From the NCBI RefSeq assembly GCF_016612865.1, contig NZ_JAENZZ010000002.1, forward strand, positions 1,736,001-1,800,000: a stretch of 64,000 nucleotides of DNA, given 5' to 3'. The DNA comes from Blastococcus sp. TML/M2B (lineage in GTDB: Bacteria; Actinomycetota; Actinomycetes; Mycobacteriales; Geodermatophilaceae). This document shows positions 41,793 to 50,694 of the stretch, in pieces. The position numbers and the translations under genes are program-made. The first letter of the stretch is position 1. Each line of letters opens with the position of its first letter. The notes under the pieces are model-generated. The model saw only the letters and a program-made list of their open reading frames with translations, made no database searches and had not been told where the DNA came from.

Positions 41793-44032
41793 CGATCGGC
41801 CGCACGATCGCCGACTCCGTGCCGCACTGGCCGGACCCGGTCCGGCCGCCGGGGCCGCGCACCAACGTGCTCATCGTGCTGCTGGACGACGTCGGTTTCG
41901 GGGACTTCGGCTGCTTCGGCTCGGAGATCGCCACCCCGGTCATCGACCGGTTCGCCGCGGCCGGCGTGCGGTACACGGGCTTCCACACCACCGCCATGTG
42001 CTCGACCACCCGCTCGGCGCTGCTGACCGGCCGCAACCACCACGACGTGGGCATGGGCTGCCTGGCGAACTTCGACTCCGGCTTCCCGGGCTACCGCGGC
42101 AAGATCGCCGCGGAGATCCCCACCCTCGCCGAGCGGCTGCGCGACGTCGGCTACCGCAACTACATGGTCGGGAAGTGGCACTGCACGCCGCTGACCGAGA
42201 CCGGGCCGACGGGCCCGTTCGACGGCTGGCCGCTGGGCCGCGGGTTCGACCGCTTCTACGGCTTCCTCGACGCCGAGACCGACCAGTACTCACCGGAGCT
42301 GGTGCAGGACAACAGCCACGTCGCCGCACCCGGCACCTACGAGACCGGCTACCACCTGACCGAGGACCTGATCGACCACGCGATCACCTTCGTCACCAGC
42401 CACGAGGCGGCGACGCCGGACGTGCCGTGGCACGTCCTCCTCGCCCCCGGCGCCTGCCACGCACCCCACCAGGCGCCCCGGGAGCTGATCGACCACTACG
42501 CGCAAGCGTTCGCCAAGGGCTGGGACCGCACCCGCGACGACCGGCTGGCCGAGCAGATCCGGCGGGGCATCGTGCCGGCCGGCACCGTGCTGCCCCCGCG
42601 CAACGACGGCGTCCGGCCGTGGGACGAGCACACCGCCGACGAGCAGCGGCTCTTCGCCCGTTTGGCCGGGGCCTACGGGGCGATGCTGGCGCACTTCGAC
42701 CAGCACCTGGGCCGGCTGATCGACACGCTCGAGGCGACCGGGCAGCTCGCGGACACGCTCGTGCTGATCACGTCGGACAACGGGGCCAGCCAGGAGGGCG
42801 GCCCGCTCGGGTTCGTCAACGCGATGGGCCCGTTCAACATGATCGCCGAGACCCTCGAGCAGAAGCTGGCGCGGCTCGACGACATCGGCGGCCCGGACAC
42901 CCACTCGAACTTCCCGCACGGCTGGGCGATGGCGGCCAACACGCCGCTCAAGCGCTACAAGCAGAACACCCACGGCGGAGGCGTCCGCGATGCGCTGATC
43001 GTCGCCGGGCCCGACCGGCTGGTCGGCGCCGAGCACGCCGGGAGCCTGCGGCACCAGTTCTGCCACGTGGCCGACCTCGCGCCGACCGTCCTGGACCTGC
43101 TCGGCATCGAGGCCGACGGGATGACCGGGGTCAGCTTCGCGCCGACCCTGGCCGAGCCGGACGCCGTCACCGGGAAGACCACGCAGTACTTCGAGATGTT
43201 CGGCCACCGCGGCATCTGGCACGAGGGCTGGAAGGCCGTCGCCTACCACTGGCCCGGCACCCCGTTCGAGAACGACCGGTGGGAGCTCTACGACCTCTCG
43301 ACCGACGTGAACGAGGTGCACGACCTGGCCGACGAGCAGCCCGAGCGGCTCGCCGCACTGCAGGAGCGCTGGTGGGAGGAGGCCGCGGCCAACAAGGTCC
43401 TGCCGCTGGACGACCGCTTCGGGGAGCGCTTCGCCGAGAACGCCGCCCGGCACGCCGGCGCCCGCACCCGGTTCTCCTTCTGGTCGGGCATGGGGCACGT
43501 GCCCAGCGACGTCGCGCCGGACCTGCGCAGCCGCAGCTACCGGATCACCGCGCACGTCAACCCGTCGGGCGCCCGCGGCGCCGCCGACGGCGTGCTGATC
43601 GCGCACGGTGACGCGACGTCGGGCTACTCCCTCTTCGTGCGGGACGGGCACCTGGTGCACGACCTCAACATCGGCGGCACGCACCAGCTGGTCACCTCCG
43701 ACCGGCCGATCCCGCCGGAGGCGACCACCCTGGGCTTCGCGATGGAGCGGCGAGGCGAGGGCACCTTCCCGCACGGCACCGGGACGCTGCTGATCGACGG
43801 CGAACCGGCCGGCTCGATGGAGACCGACCAGATCTTCTGGCTGATGATCTCCTGGTCCGGCCTGGACATCGGCCTGGACCGCGGCACGACGGTGGCCGAC
43901 TACGACGGGACGGGCCGGCACATGGGGCCCTTCGCCTACACCGGCGACCTCGTCCGCGTCACCGTGGACCTGGTGACCGACCAGGAGGTCGACCACGAGG
44001 GCGCCGGCGCCGCCGATCTCGCGCGCGAGTGA
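41789..44032 (+). CDS. Sulfatase (arylsulfatase, alkaline phosphatase superfamily)
   Basis: 747 aa, no signal peptide. Metal-binding VLIVLLDDVGFGDFGCFG opens the domain. The modification site is MCSTTRSALLTGRNHHDVGMG, where Cys71 would become formylglycine; the usual CxPxR has Thr instead of Pro (CSTTR). Other blocks are YRNYMVGKWHCTP, LLITSDNGASQEGG-type (LVLITSDNGASQEGGPLG) and HGGGVRDALIV. The C-terminal region beyond about residue 560 forms strands. It hydrolyses sulfate esters, and would supply sulfate for the cys pathway in this window. GTG start lacks an SD and overlaps a 13-codon ORF stop. Confidence 0.88.
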   Translation: MTIGRTIADSVPHWPDPVRPPGPRTNVLIVLLDDVGFGDFGCFGSEIATPVIDRFAAAGVRYTGFHTTAMCSTTRSALLTGRNHHDVGMGCLANFDSGFPGYRGKIAAEIPTLAERLRDVGYRNYMVGKWHCTPLTETGPTGPFDGWPLGRGFDRFYGFLDAETDQYSPELVQDNSHVAAPGTYETGYHLTEDLIDHAITFVTSHEAATPDVPWHVLLAPGACHAPHQAPRELIDHYAQAFAKGWDRTRDDRLAEQIRRGIVPAGTVLPPRNDGVRPWDEHTADEQRLFARLAGAYGAMLAHFDQHLGRLIDTLEATGQLADTLVLITSDNGASQEGGPLGFVNAMGPFNMIAETLEQKLARLDDIGGPDTHSNFPHGWAMAANTPLKRYKQNTHGGGVRDALIVAGPDRLVGAEHAGSLRHQFCHVADLAPTVLDLLGIEADGMTGVSFAPTLAEPDAVTGKTTQYFEMFGHRGIWHEGWKAVAYHWPGTPFENDRWELYDLSTDVNEVHDLADEQPERLAALQERWWEEAAANKVLPLDDRFGERFAENAARHAGARTRFSFWSGMGHVPSDVAPDLRSRSYRITAHVNPSGARGAADGVLIAHGDATSGYSLFVRDGHLVHDLNIGGTHQLVTSDRPIPPEATTLGFAMERRGEGTFPHGTGTLLIDGEPAGSMETDQIFWLMISWSGLDIGLDRGTTVADYDGTGRHMGPFAYTGDLVRVTVDLVTDQEVDHEGAGAADLARE

Positions 44033-44048
44033 CGACGCCGGCGGCGGC

Positions 44049-44534
44049 TCAGGCCTGCGGCTCGGTCCCGCCCGGCCCGGGTCCGGTCTCGGTCGGGTAC
44101 CCGAGCGCGCGGACGACGTCGCCGATCCGCTCGTAGGTCTCCCCCGCCGGCAACCGCTCCAGCTCGGCGGCGACCGCGTCGGGCGCGCGGTGGTCGCGGG
44201 CGGCCTCGACGAGCTCGGGCCCGGTGCTCGGGAAGTCCGCGCGGTCCAGCCAGCGGGCCAGCTCGGCACGCGCGACGACGGCGTCGGCGTCCATGCCGAC
44301 CGGCGTCCCGCCGACCAGGCTGCCGGTCGGGTCGGCGGTCAGGTCGGGGTCACCCTCGGCGACCGGCTCGGCCTCGCGCCACTCCTCGGACCGGGTGGCC
44401 CGCTCGGCCTTGAGCATCCCCTGGATCTCGTGCTCCAGCTCCTCGTCGACCCGTGGGCTGTGCTTGGTGCTCCGCGCGCTCACGCCGGCGAAGTCGCCCC
44501 CGGTCTCGGTCACGTCGTCCCCGGTCTCGGTCAC
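44049..44534 (-). CDS. DUF2795 domain-containing protein
   Basis: 161 aa. The N-terminus is acidic and disordered with a duplicated VTETGDD/VTETGGD. The DUF2795-type region lies in the C-terminal half (AELARWLDRADFPSTGPELVEAARDHRAPDAVAAELERLPAGETYERIGDVVRAL). Such small proteins are frequent in actinobacteria and unassigned. GTG at 44534 has GGAG 5 nt upstream; the second GTG at 44510 is an alternative. It is next to a DUF2945 gene on the same strand. Confidence 0.72.
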   Translation of the reverse strand: MTETGDDVTETGGDFAGVSARSTKHSPRVDEELEHEIQGMLKAERATRSEEWREAEPVAEGDPDLTADPTGSLVGGTPVGMDADAVVARAELARWLDRADFPSTGPELVEAARDHRAPDAVAAELERLPAGETYERIGDVVRALGYPTETGPGPGGTEPQA

Positions 44535-44573
44535 GTCGTCTCCTGTCCTCGTCTCCGGCGGGTGCCGGGTGGA

Positions 44574-44783
44574 TCAGTCCTTGTCGAGCGCGGAGGGCTT
44601 GTGCACCGCGGTGCCGCCGCTCTTCTCGCTCCTGACCTCGTACTGCGGGTCGTCCTTGCTCGCCCGCACCGTCCGGCCGGAGGCCTCGGTGTCGGAGGTG
44701 ATCTTCCGTTCGACGGTGCCCTCGGCGGTGCCGCCGTGGCTCTTCCAGGTGACGTGGTCACCCTTCTCCAACTCGTCGGCCAT
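44574..44783 (-). CDS. DUF2945 (HVA1/TUDOR-like) small protein
   Basis: 69 aa. EKGDHVTWKSHGGTAEGTVERKIT and QYEVRSEKSGGTAVHKPSAL match the hypervirulence-associated TUDOR-like family, a small SH3-like barrel. The ATG at 44783 has AGGAG upstream, so the longer reading to 44855 is unlikely. It may be stress-related; function unknown. It is the first gene of a pair with DUF2795. Confidence 0.82.
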   Translation of the reverse strand: MADELEKGDHVTWKSHGGTAEGTVERKITSDTEASGRTVRASKDDPQYEVRSEKSGGTAVHKPSALDKD

Positions 44784-45015
44784 GACCGGCTCCTCGCGCT
44801 CGTGGACGGTGTGGGCTCCCGGTGCCCGCCGCGGCCGGGCGGCACACATCGGCACGGTGGGTTCACGCGATCACCCGTTCGGGACGGGGCACTCACCCGT
44901 GCGGGCGCTGGCAGGAGCCGTTTGCTCACCTAGCGTGGTTTTCGCCGGCCCGGTCGACCCCATTCCCCCGGGGACGGCCGGGTCGGCCCCGTTCCGCCGC
45001 GGTTAGCCTCCGAGC

Positions 45016-45807
45016 GTGTCCTCCCCCCTCGATCCCGCGGACGACGGCCTGCGGCCGGTCGACGTCCTCACCGTCGTCGCCGTCACCGACGTCACCCCGT
45101 CGGTGCGCCGGGTGCTGCTGAGCGGCAGCCCGGAGGCGGTCGCCGCCGCCGGGCCGACGGTGAACCTGCTGGTGCCGCGGGTCGGGGACGCCGAGCCGCG
45201 CTGGCCGCGGATCCAGCGGGACGGCCGGATCGTCTGGCCGCAGGGCAGCCACGGCGTCGCGCTGCGCAGCTACACCGCCCGCCGGCAGGACTCCGCCGCC
45301 GGCGAGCTCGAGATCGACTTCGTGCTGCACGGGGACGGGCCGGCCGCCGCCTGGGCCGGCGCCGCGCGACCCGGGTCGCTGCTCGCCGTCGCCGGTGCGG
45401 CGTCGCTGGCCGAGCGCCCGGCCTCCTGGGTGCTGCTCGCCGGCGACGAGACCGCGCTTCCGGCGATCAGCCGGCTGCTCGCCGCCGCCGACCCCGGGAC
45501 GACGGGCGTCGCGCTGCTCGAGGTGGCCGGGCCCGAGGAGGAGCAGCCGCTCGCCGCTCCCCCCGGCGTCGAGGTGCGCTGGCTGCACCGGAAGGGCACG
45601 CCGCCGGGCGAGAGCACGCTGCTGGTCGACGCCGTCGCCGCCCTCGACCGGCCGGGCACGGACGACGTCTTCGCCTGGGTCGGCGCCGAGTCGGCCGCCG
45701 TCCGCGCGATCCGCGCCGACCTGCGCGGCCGCTGGGGCCTGGGCCGGGCCCAGCACCACGCGATCGGCTACTGGCGCCGCGGCCGCGCGATGGCTCCCCC
45801 CGGCTGA
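45016..45807 (+). CDS. Siderophore-interacting FAD-binding reductase
   Basis: 263 aa. FAD-binding ferredoxin-reductase-like domain with the conserved RSYTARR (R-x-Y-T-x-R) and DFVLHGDGPAAAWAGAARPGS, then the SIP domain with VLLAGDETALPAISRLL and FAWVGAESAAVRAIRADL. Such enzymes reduce ferric siderophores in the cytoplasm. GTG start is supported by TAGCCT (45004-45009), 6 nt upstream. No siderophore genes are nearby. A long inverted repeat follows the stop. Confidence 0.9.
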   Translation: MSSPLDPADDGLRPVDVLTVVAVTDVTPSVRRVLLSGSPEAVAAAGPTVNLLVPRVGDAEPRWPRIQRDGRIVWPQGSHGVALRSYTARRQDSAAGELEIDFVLHGDGPAAAWAGAARPGSLLAVAGAASLAERPASWVLLAGDETALPAISRLLAAADPGTTGVALLEVAGPEEEQPLAAPPGVEVRWLHRKGTPPGESTLLVDAVAALDRPGTDDVFAWVGAESAAVRAIRADLRGRWGLGRAQHHAIGYWRRGRAMAPPG

Positions 45808-45816
45808 CCCCCTCCA

Positions 45817-45874
45817 CGAGATCTGCACGCTCGGGGCTCTCCCCGGCCTGAAAGGCCCGAGTGTGCAGATCTCG
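45817..45874. repeat. 19-nt inverted repeat downstream of the siderophore-interacting gene (family D)
   Basis: Left arm CGAGATCTGCACGCTCGGG (45817-45835) and right arm CCCGAGTGTGCAGATCTCG (45856-45874) pair at 18 of 19 positions around a 20-nt loop. It lies between two co-directional genes and probably ends the first transcript before the phoP promoter. The arms are less GC-rich than the genes beside them. Confidence 0.75.
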
Positions 45875-45976
45875 CGGCGTCCAGGCAGTTCACAGGTAGC
45901 GTCCAGCGCGGCGGCAGCCCCGGGCAGGACGCTCGGGGTCATGACGACGGCACCCGCTCGCGCGACCGGAGGAACC

Positions 45977-46699
45977 GTGACCGGCAGCCCGCAGAACCGG
46001 ACCCCCGAGGCCCGGCTGCTCGTGGTGGACGACGAGCCGAACATCCGTGAGCTGCTCTCGGCCAGCCTGCGGTACGCGGGCTTCGAGGTCGCCACCGCCG
46101 CCGACGGCCAGCAGGCGCTCGCGCTCGCCGAGACGTTCCGCCCCGACCTGCTGGTGCTCGACGTGATGATGCCCGGCCTCGACGGGTTCGGCGTGGTCCG
46201 CAGGATGCGGGAGTCCGGCCGGCGCACGCCGGTGCTCTTCCTGACCGCCCGCGACGCCGCGGAGGACAAGGTCTCGGGCCTGACCCTGGGCGGGGACGAC
46301 TACGTGACCAAGCCGTTCAGCCTCGACGAGGTCATCGCCCGCATCCGGGCGGTGCTGCGGCGGACCACCGGCGCCCAGCAGGCGGCCGAGGCGCCGCGGC
46401 TCACCTTCGCCGACATCGAGCTGGACGAGGAGACCCACGAGGTCATCAAGGCCGGCACGGTCATCGGGCTGTCGCCGACGGAGTTCAAGCTGCTCCGCTA
46501 CCTGATGGCCAACGCCGGGCGGGTGCTGTCGAAGGCGCAGATCCTGGACCACGTCTGGAACTACGACTTCAACGGCGAGGCCAACGTCGTGGAGTCCTAC
46601 ATCTCCTACCTGCGCCGCAAGATCGACACCACCGAGCCCCGGCTGCTGCACACCATCCGGGGGGTCGGCTACACGTTGCGGCTGCCGCGCGGCGCATGA
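45977..46699 (+). CDS. phoP: PhoP-like OmpR-family response regulator
   Basis: 240 aa. The receiver domain (ARLLVVDDEPNIRELLSASL, phosphoacceptor in LLVLDVMMPGLDGFGV, ALFLTARD-type VLFLTARDA and KPFS) precedes a winged helix with LTFADIELDEETHEVIKAG, LSPTEFKLLRYLMANAGRVLSKAQILDHVWNYDF and ESYISYLRRKID. This is close to M. tuberculosis PhoP. GTG at 45977 has GGAGG 4 nt upstream and matches the mycobacterial start VTAGTPGEN. An in-frame ATG at 45941 is the alternative. TAGCGT at 45897-45902 may be the -10. It overlaps the sensor gene by 4 bp (ATGA). Confidence 0.92.
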   Translation: MTGSPQNRTPEARLLVVDDEPNIRELLSASLRYAGFEVATAADGQQALALAETFRPDLLVLDVMMPGLDGFGVVRRMRESGRRTPVLFLTARDAAEDKVSGLTLGGDDYVTKPFSLDEVIARIRAVLRRTTGAQQAAEAPRLTFADIELDEETHEVIKAGTVIGLSPTEFKLLRYLMANAGRVLSKAQILDHVWNYDFNGEANVVESYISYLRRKIDTTEPRLLHTIRGVGYTLRLPRGA

Positions 46700-48228
46700 C
46701 CGAACCCGCGCCGACGACGGCGCGCCGGGGCCCGCGGGTGCCGCTGCGGGTCACCCTCGTCGCGCTGCTCGTGGCGCTGCTCGCCGTCGGACTGGTCACC
46801 ACCGGTCTGGCGTCCACCTCGTTGCTGCGCGGTTACCTGACCGACCAGAGCGACACCCAGCTGCGCTCGGCCGCCGAGCGGTACTCGCACAACCGGCAGG
46901 TGCTGCGTGCCTGCGTCCAGGGAGCGCAGGCCTATCCGGCCACCGACGTCCTCATCTGCCTCCGCGACGAGGCGGACCCGGTCGTCATGTGGGGGCCGGT
47001 GCAGGATCCCGGGCGGATGCCGGACCTCGACCCGGTGGACGGCGACCGGCGCGGCCTGTTCACGCTGCCGTCCGACGACCGCAGCACGACGTGGCGGGCG
47101 GCGACCGTGGAGGTCGGGGCCGGCTACCAGCTGCTCGTCGCCACCGACCTGGACGACGACGAAGCAGCCATCACCCGGCTCGTGCGCATCGAGGCCGTCG
47201 TCGGGCTCGTCGTCCTGACGCTGCTCGGCGTGGCCGGCTACCTGCTCGTGCGCAACAGCCTGCGCCCGCTGGCCGAGGTCGAGCGCACCGCGCAGGCCAT
47301 CGCCGCCGGCGACCTCTCCCAGCGCGTGCCCGAGGGCGACCAGCGCACCGAGGTCGGCCGGCTCGCCACCGCGCTCAACGGGATGCTGGCGCGCATCGAG
47401 AGCGCCTTCCGCGCGCAGCAGGCCTCCGAGGCCGAGGCCCGCGGCTCGGAGGAGAAGATGCGCCGGTTCGTCGCCGACGCCAGCCACGAGCTGCGCACCC
47501 CGCTCACCTCCATCCGCGGCTTCGCCGAGCTGTACCGGCAGGGTGCCGTCGGCTCCGACGAGGAGGTGGCCCGCCTGATGACGCGGATCGAGGCGGAGGG
47601 CGGGCGGATGGGGCTGCTCGTCGAGGACCTGCTGCTGCTGGCCCGCCTCGACCAGCGCCGGCCGCTGACGCTCACCCCGGTCGACCTCGCCGCCATCGCC
47701 GGCGACGCCGTGCACGACGCCCGCGCCGTGCAGCCCGACCGGCCGATCGCGCTGCACCTGGACGAGACGCTCACCGACGTCCCGGTCGTGCTGGGCGACG
47801 AGGGCCGGCTGCGCCAGGTCGTGGGCAACCTCGTCACCAACGCGCTCACCCACACCCCGCCGGGCACCCGGGTCACCGTCTCGGTCGGGCAGGACGGCGA
47901 CGACGTCCTGCTGCTGCGGGTCGCCGACGAGGGGCCGGGCATGGCCGACGCCGACGCCGCCCGCGCCTTCGAGCGGTTCTACCGGGCCGACACCTCCCGC
48001 ACCCGCAACGGCGGCGCCGAGGCGGGCGGCACCGGCCTGGGGCTGGCGATCGTGTCCTCCCTGGTCCAGGCGCACGGCGGCACCATCGAGCTGGCCACCG
48101 CACCCGGCCGCGGCGCGGCGTTCACCGTGCGGCTGCGGCGCTCCGGGCCGCCCCAGGACCCGGGAGGGCCCCCGCCCCAGCACCCGCCCGCGGCCCCGCT
48201 GTCCGGGACCGCCGACCAGCCGGGCTGA
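46696..48228 (+). CDS. phoR: PhoR-like sensor histidine kinase
   Basis: 510 aa. TM1 ([21 protein letters not shown], residues about 17-37) and TM2 (LVGLVVLTLLGVAGYLLV-type, about 158-180) flank an extracytoplasmic sensor of about 120 residues. HAMP, then HisKA with the phospho-His in VADASHELRTPLTSIRGFAELY, and HATPase (VVGNLVTNALTHTPPGTRV, DEGPGMADADAARAFERFYR, GGTGLGLAIVSSLVQAHGG). It forms a two-component system with the upstream regulator. The C-terminal tail is Pro-rich. The signal in mycobacteria is acidic pH-linked; here unknown. Confidence 0.93.
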   Translation: MTEPAPTTARRGPRVPLRVTLVALLVALLAVGLVTTGLASTSLLRGYLTDQSDTQLRSAAERYSHNRQVLRACVQGAQAYPATDVLICLRDEADPVVMWGPVQDPGRMPDLDPVDGDRRGLFTLPSDDRSTTWRAATVEVGAGYQLLVATDLDDDEAAITRLVRIEAVVGLVVLTLLGVAGYLLVRNSLRPLAEVERTAQAIAAGDLSQRVPEGDQRTEVGRLATALNGMLARIESAFRAQQASEAEARGSEEKMRRFVADASHELRTPLTSIRGFAELYRQGAVGSDEEVARLMTRIEAEGGRMGLLVEDLLLLARLDQRRPLTLTPVDLAAIAGDAVHDARAVQPDRPIALHLDETLTDVPVVLGDEGRLRQVVGNLVTNALTHTPPGTRVTVSVGQDGDDVLLLRVADEGPGMADADAARAFERFYRADTSRTRNGGAEAGGTGLGLAIVSSLVQAHGGTIELATAPGRGAAFTVRLRRSGPPQDPGGPPPQHPPAAPLSGTADQPG

Positions 48229-48250
48229 GGCCGCCTGTCACCATTCGAAC

Positions 48251-48961
48251 GTGACTTCGAACGACGGCGGCGCCGCGCCCGACGCCGAACTGCTGACCGC
48301 GACGACCGCGCTGGGCGACGCCCTCCGCGAGCTGATCGAGACCTCGGTGACCACCACCGCCGACGCCGCGGAGGTCGCCGCGGCCGCCGAGCTGGTGCGC
48401 ACCGCGACCGCCCGGATCGGCGGCCGGCCGCGCCCGGTCTCCCAGCTGCCCCGCCTGGACGACCCGTCCGTGGGCCGCCGCGTCTTCAACCCGGTCACCG
48501 GCATCGCCAACCCCCTGGCGCCCCCGCTCGTGGTCCGCCAGGACGGCGACGGCGTGGTCGCCGCGGCCACCCTGGGCCTGGCCTACGAGGGCCCGCCGAG
48601 CTTCGTGCACGGCGGCATGAGCGCGCTGTTCATGGACCAGATGCTGGGCAGCGCGGCGGGCGCCGCCGGCCTGTGGGGCATGACCGCCCACCTGGAACTG
48701 GACTACCGCGGCCCGCTGCCGCTGCAGACGCCGCTGGTGCTGCGCGCCCGCGTCGAGTCCTCCGAGGGGCGCAAGGCGCACATCACCGGCACCATCGCGC
48801 GGGCCGCCGAGCCGGAGAAGGTCCTGGTCGAGGCCCGCGGGCTGTTCGTCATGCCGCGCCCCGAGAAGCAGGCCGCCTACTTCGGCGCGATCACCGATGC
48901 CTCCGGCAAGCCGTCCCCGCCGCGCCGCCCCGGCGACGCCACCGCGCTCCGCCTGGCCTGA
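48251..48961 (+). CDS. PaaI-type hotdog thioesterase
   Basis: 236 aa. The C-terminal hotdog domain carries PPSFVHGGMSALFMDQMLGSAAGAAG, the usual HGG-x-x-x-x-x-x-D active-site helix, and LELDYRGPLPLQTPLVLRARV. An N-terminal helical extension of about 75 residues precedes it. It probably hydrolyses acyl-CoA or aryl-CoA esters. GTG start at 48251. The gap to cysQ is only 2 bp, so it shares a transcript with it; a metabolic link is not clear. Confidence 0.85.
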   Translation: MTSNDGGAAPDAELLTATTALGDALRELIETSVTTTADAAEVAAAAELVRTATARIGGRPRPVSQLPRLDDPSVGRRVFNPVTGIANPLAPPLVVRQDGDGVVAAATLGLAYEGPPSFVHGGMSALFMDQMLGSAAGAAGLWGMTAHLELDYRGPLPLQTPLVLRARVESSEGRKAHITGTIARAAEPEKVLVEARGLFVMPRPEKQAAYFGAITDASGKPSPPRRPGDATALRLA

Positions 48962-48963
48962 CC

Positions 48964-49701
48964 GTGGACGACGTCGCCGTCGCCGTCCTGGCCGCCCGCG
49001 CGGCGGCCGACGTGCTGCTGGCGCTGCGCGCCGACGGCGCGCTGTCCGGCCGGGCCCTCGGGGACGCCGGTGACGCCGCCGCGCAGCAGGCGATCAGCGC
49101 CGTGCTGGCGGCCGAGCGCCCCGGCGACGCCGTCCTGAGCGAGGAGGCCGCCGACGACCCGCGGCGGCTGACCGCCGACCGGGTGTGGATCGTCGACCCG
49201 CTCGACGGCACCCGCGAGTACGGCGAGGACGGCCGCACCGACTGGGCGGTGCACGTGGCGCTGTGGGCCGACGGCGAGCTCGCGTCGTCCGCCGTCGCCC
49301 TGCCGGGGCTCGGCGAGGTGCACGTCACCGACCCCCCGCCGGCCCTCCCGGCTCGGGCGGACGGACCGGTCCGGATCGCGGTGAGCCGCACCCGCCCGCC
49401 GGCGGAGGCCGACGCCGTGGCGGCCGCGCTGGGCGGCGAGCTGGTGCCGATGGGGTCGGCCGGCTACAAGGTGCTCGCCGTCGTCCGCGGCGAGGTCGAC
49501 GCCTACGTCCACTCGGGCGGGATGTACCAGTGGGACTCCGCCGCGCCGGTCGCCGTCGCCCGCGCCGCCGGGCTGGCCACCAGCCGGATCGACGGCTCGC
49601 CCCTGGCCTACAACGCAGCCGAGCTCTCCCTGCCCGACCTGGTCGTCTGCCGTCCGGAGCTCGCCGGGCCCATCCTGGCTGCCGTGCGCTCCGGGCGATA
49701 G
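48964..49701 (+). CDS. cysQ: 3'(2'),5'-bisphosphate nucleotidase CysQ
   Basis: 245 aa, inositol monophosphatase superfamily. Metal-site motifs are AVLSEEAADD (Glu), VWIVDPLDGTREYGEDGRTDW (DPLDGT) and YQWDSAAPVAVARAAG (WD). CysQ removes 3'-phosphoadenosine 5'-phosphate (pAp or PAPS), controlling sulfate assimilation flux. Position right before cysD supports this over inositol phosphatase. GTG start is 2 bp after the thioesterase stop. Confidence 0.9.
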   Translation: MDDVAVAVLAARAAADVLLALRADGALSGRALGDAGDAAAQQAISAVLAAERPGDAVLSEEAADDPRRLTADRVWIVDPLDGTREYGEDGRTDWAVHVALWADGELASSAVALPGLGEVHVTDPPPALPARADGPVRIAVSRTRPPAEADAVAAALGGELVPMGSAGYKVLAVVRGEVDAYVHSGGMYQWDSAAPVAVARAAGLATSRIDGSPLAYNAAELSLPDLVVCRPELAGPILAAVRSGR

Positions 49702-49785
49702 CGGACACTGGGAGGGAATCCGCACCGATCCGATGGGGTTGGTGCTGTGACGAGCCAGCCCCGAAACCCCCCGGAGTTCCGCGAC

Positions 49786-50694
49786 GTGACCACGCCCGAC
49801 TACCGGCTCAGCCAGCTCGAGACGCTGGAGGCCGAGTCCATCCACGTGATCCGCGAGGTGGTCGCCGAGCTCGAACGTCCCGTGCTGCTGTTCTCCGGCG
49901 GCAAGGACTCGATCGTGATGCTGGAGCTCGCCCGCAAGGCGTTCGCGCCGGCGCGCATCCCGTTCCCGGTGATGCACGTGAACACCGGGCTGAACTTCCC
50001 CGAGGTGCTCGAGTTCCGCGACAAGCGGGTCGCCGAGCTCGGCGTGCAGCTGGTCGTGGCCTCGGTGCCCGACGCGATCGCCGCCGGCACGGTCAAGGAG
50101 GAGCCCAACGGCTCCCGCAACCGGATCCAGACCCCGGTGCTGCTCGACGCGGTCGAGGAGCACGGCTTCACCGCGCTGTTCGGCGGCGCCCGGCGCGACG
50201 AGGACAAGGCCCGCGCGAAGGAGCGGATGTTCTCCTTCCGCGACGAGTTCGGCCAGTGGGACCCGAAGAACCAGCGCCCCGAGCTGTGGGACCTCTACAA
50301 CGGCCGGATCCACCTGGGCGAGTCGATCCGCGTCTTCCCGCTGTCGAACTGGACCGAGCTCGACATCTGGCAGTACATCCTCCGCGAGGAGATCGCGATC
50401 CCGCCGCTGTACCTGGCCGAGGAGCGCGAGGTCGTCGAGCGCCAGGGGATGCTCTACGCGGTCAACGAGTTCATCCGGCCGCGCGACGGCGAGCAGACCC
50501 GTCGCGAGAGCGTGCGCTACCGCACCGTCGGCGACGCCAACCTGACCGCGGCGGTCCCCTCCGTGGCGACCACCGTCGAGGAGGTCATCGCCGAGATCGC
50601 GGTGACCCGGATGACCGAGCGCGGCGCCACCCGCGGCGACGACAAGGTCAGCGACGCCGCCATGGAGGACCGCAAGAAGGAGGGCTACTTCTGA
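49786..50694 (+). CDS. cysD: Sulfate adenylyltransferase subunit 2 CysD
   Basis: 302 aa, same as E. coli CysD. The PP-loop SGGKDSIVMLELARKA, then MHVNTGLNFPEVLEFRD, GGARRDEDKARAKERMFSFRDEFGQWDPKNQRPELW and FPLSNWTELDIWQYI are intact. It activates sulfate to APS with the CysN GTPase. GTG at 49786 has GGAG 9 nt upstream and begins VTTPDYRLSQLE as in other CysD proteins; an in-frame GTG at 49747 adds 13 residues. Unusually, an antisense small membrane gene follows before cysN. Confidence 0.94.
   Translation: MTTPDYRLSQLETLEAESIHVIREVVAELERPVLLFSGGKDSIVMLELARKAFAPARIPFPVMHVNTGLNFPEVLEFRDKRVAELGVQLVVASVPDAIAAGTVKEEPNGSRNRIQTPVLLDAVEEHGFTALFGGARRDEDKARAKERMFSFRDEFGQWDPKNQRPELWDLYNGRIHLGESIRVFPLSNWTELDIWQYILREEIAIPPLYLAEEREVVERQGMLYAVNEFIRPRDGEQTRRESVRYRTVGDANLTAAVPSVATTVEEVIAEIAVTRMTERGATRGDDKVSDAAMEDRKKEGYF

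Noticed and set aside
44784-45015. Additional gene in the 232-bp gap before the siderophore-interacting gene
   Set aside because: Frames are GC-rich shadows. TAGCGT at 44931-44936 is -10-like, but the nearer TAGCCT at 45004-45009 fits the downstream start better.
49702-49785. SAM or other sulfur riboswitch upstream of cysD
   Set aside because: The gap is only 84 bp with no multi-helix pattern that I could recognise.
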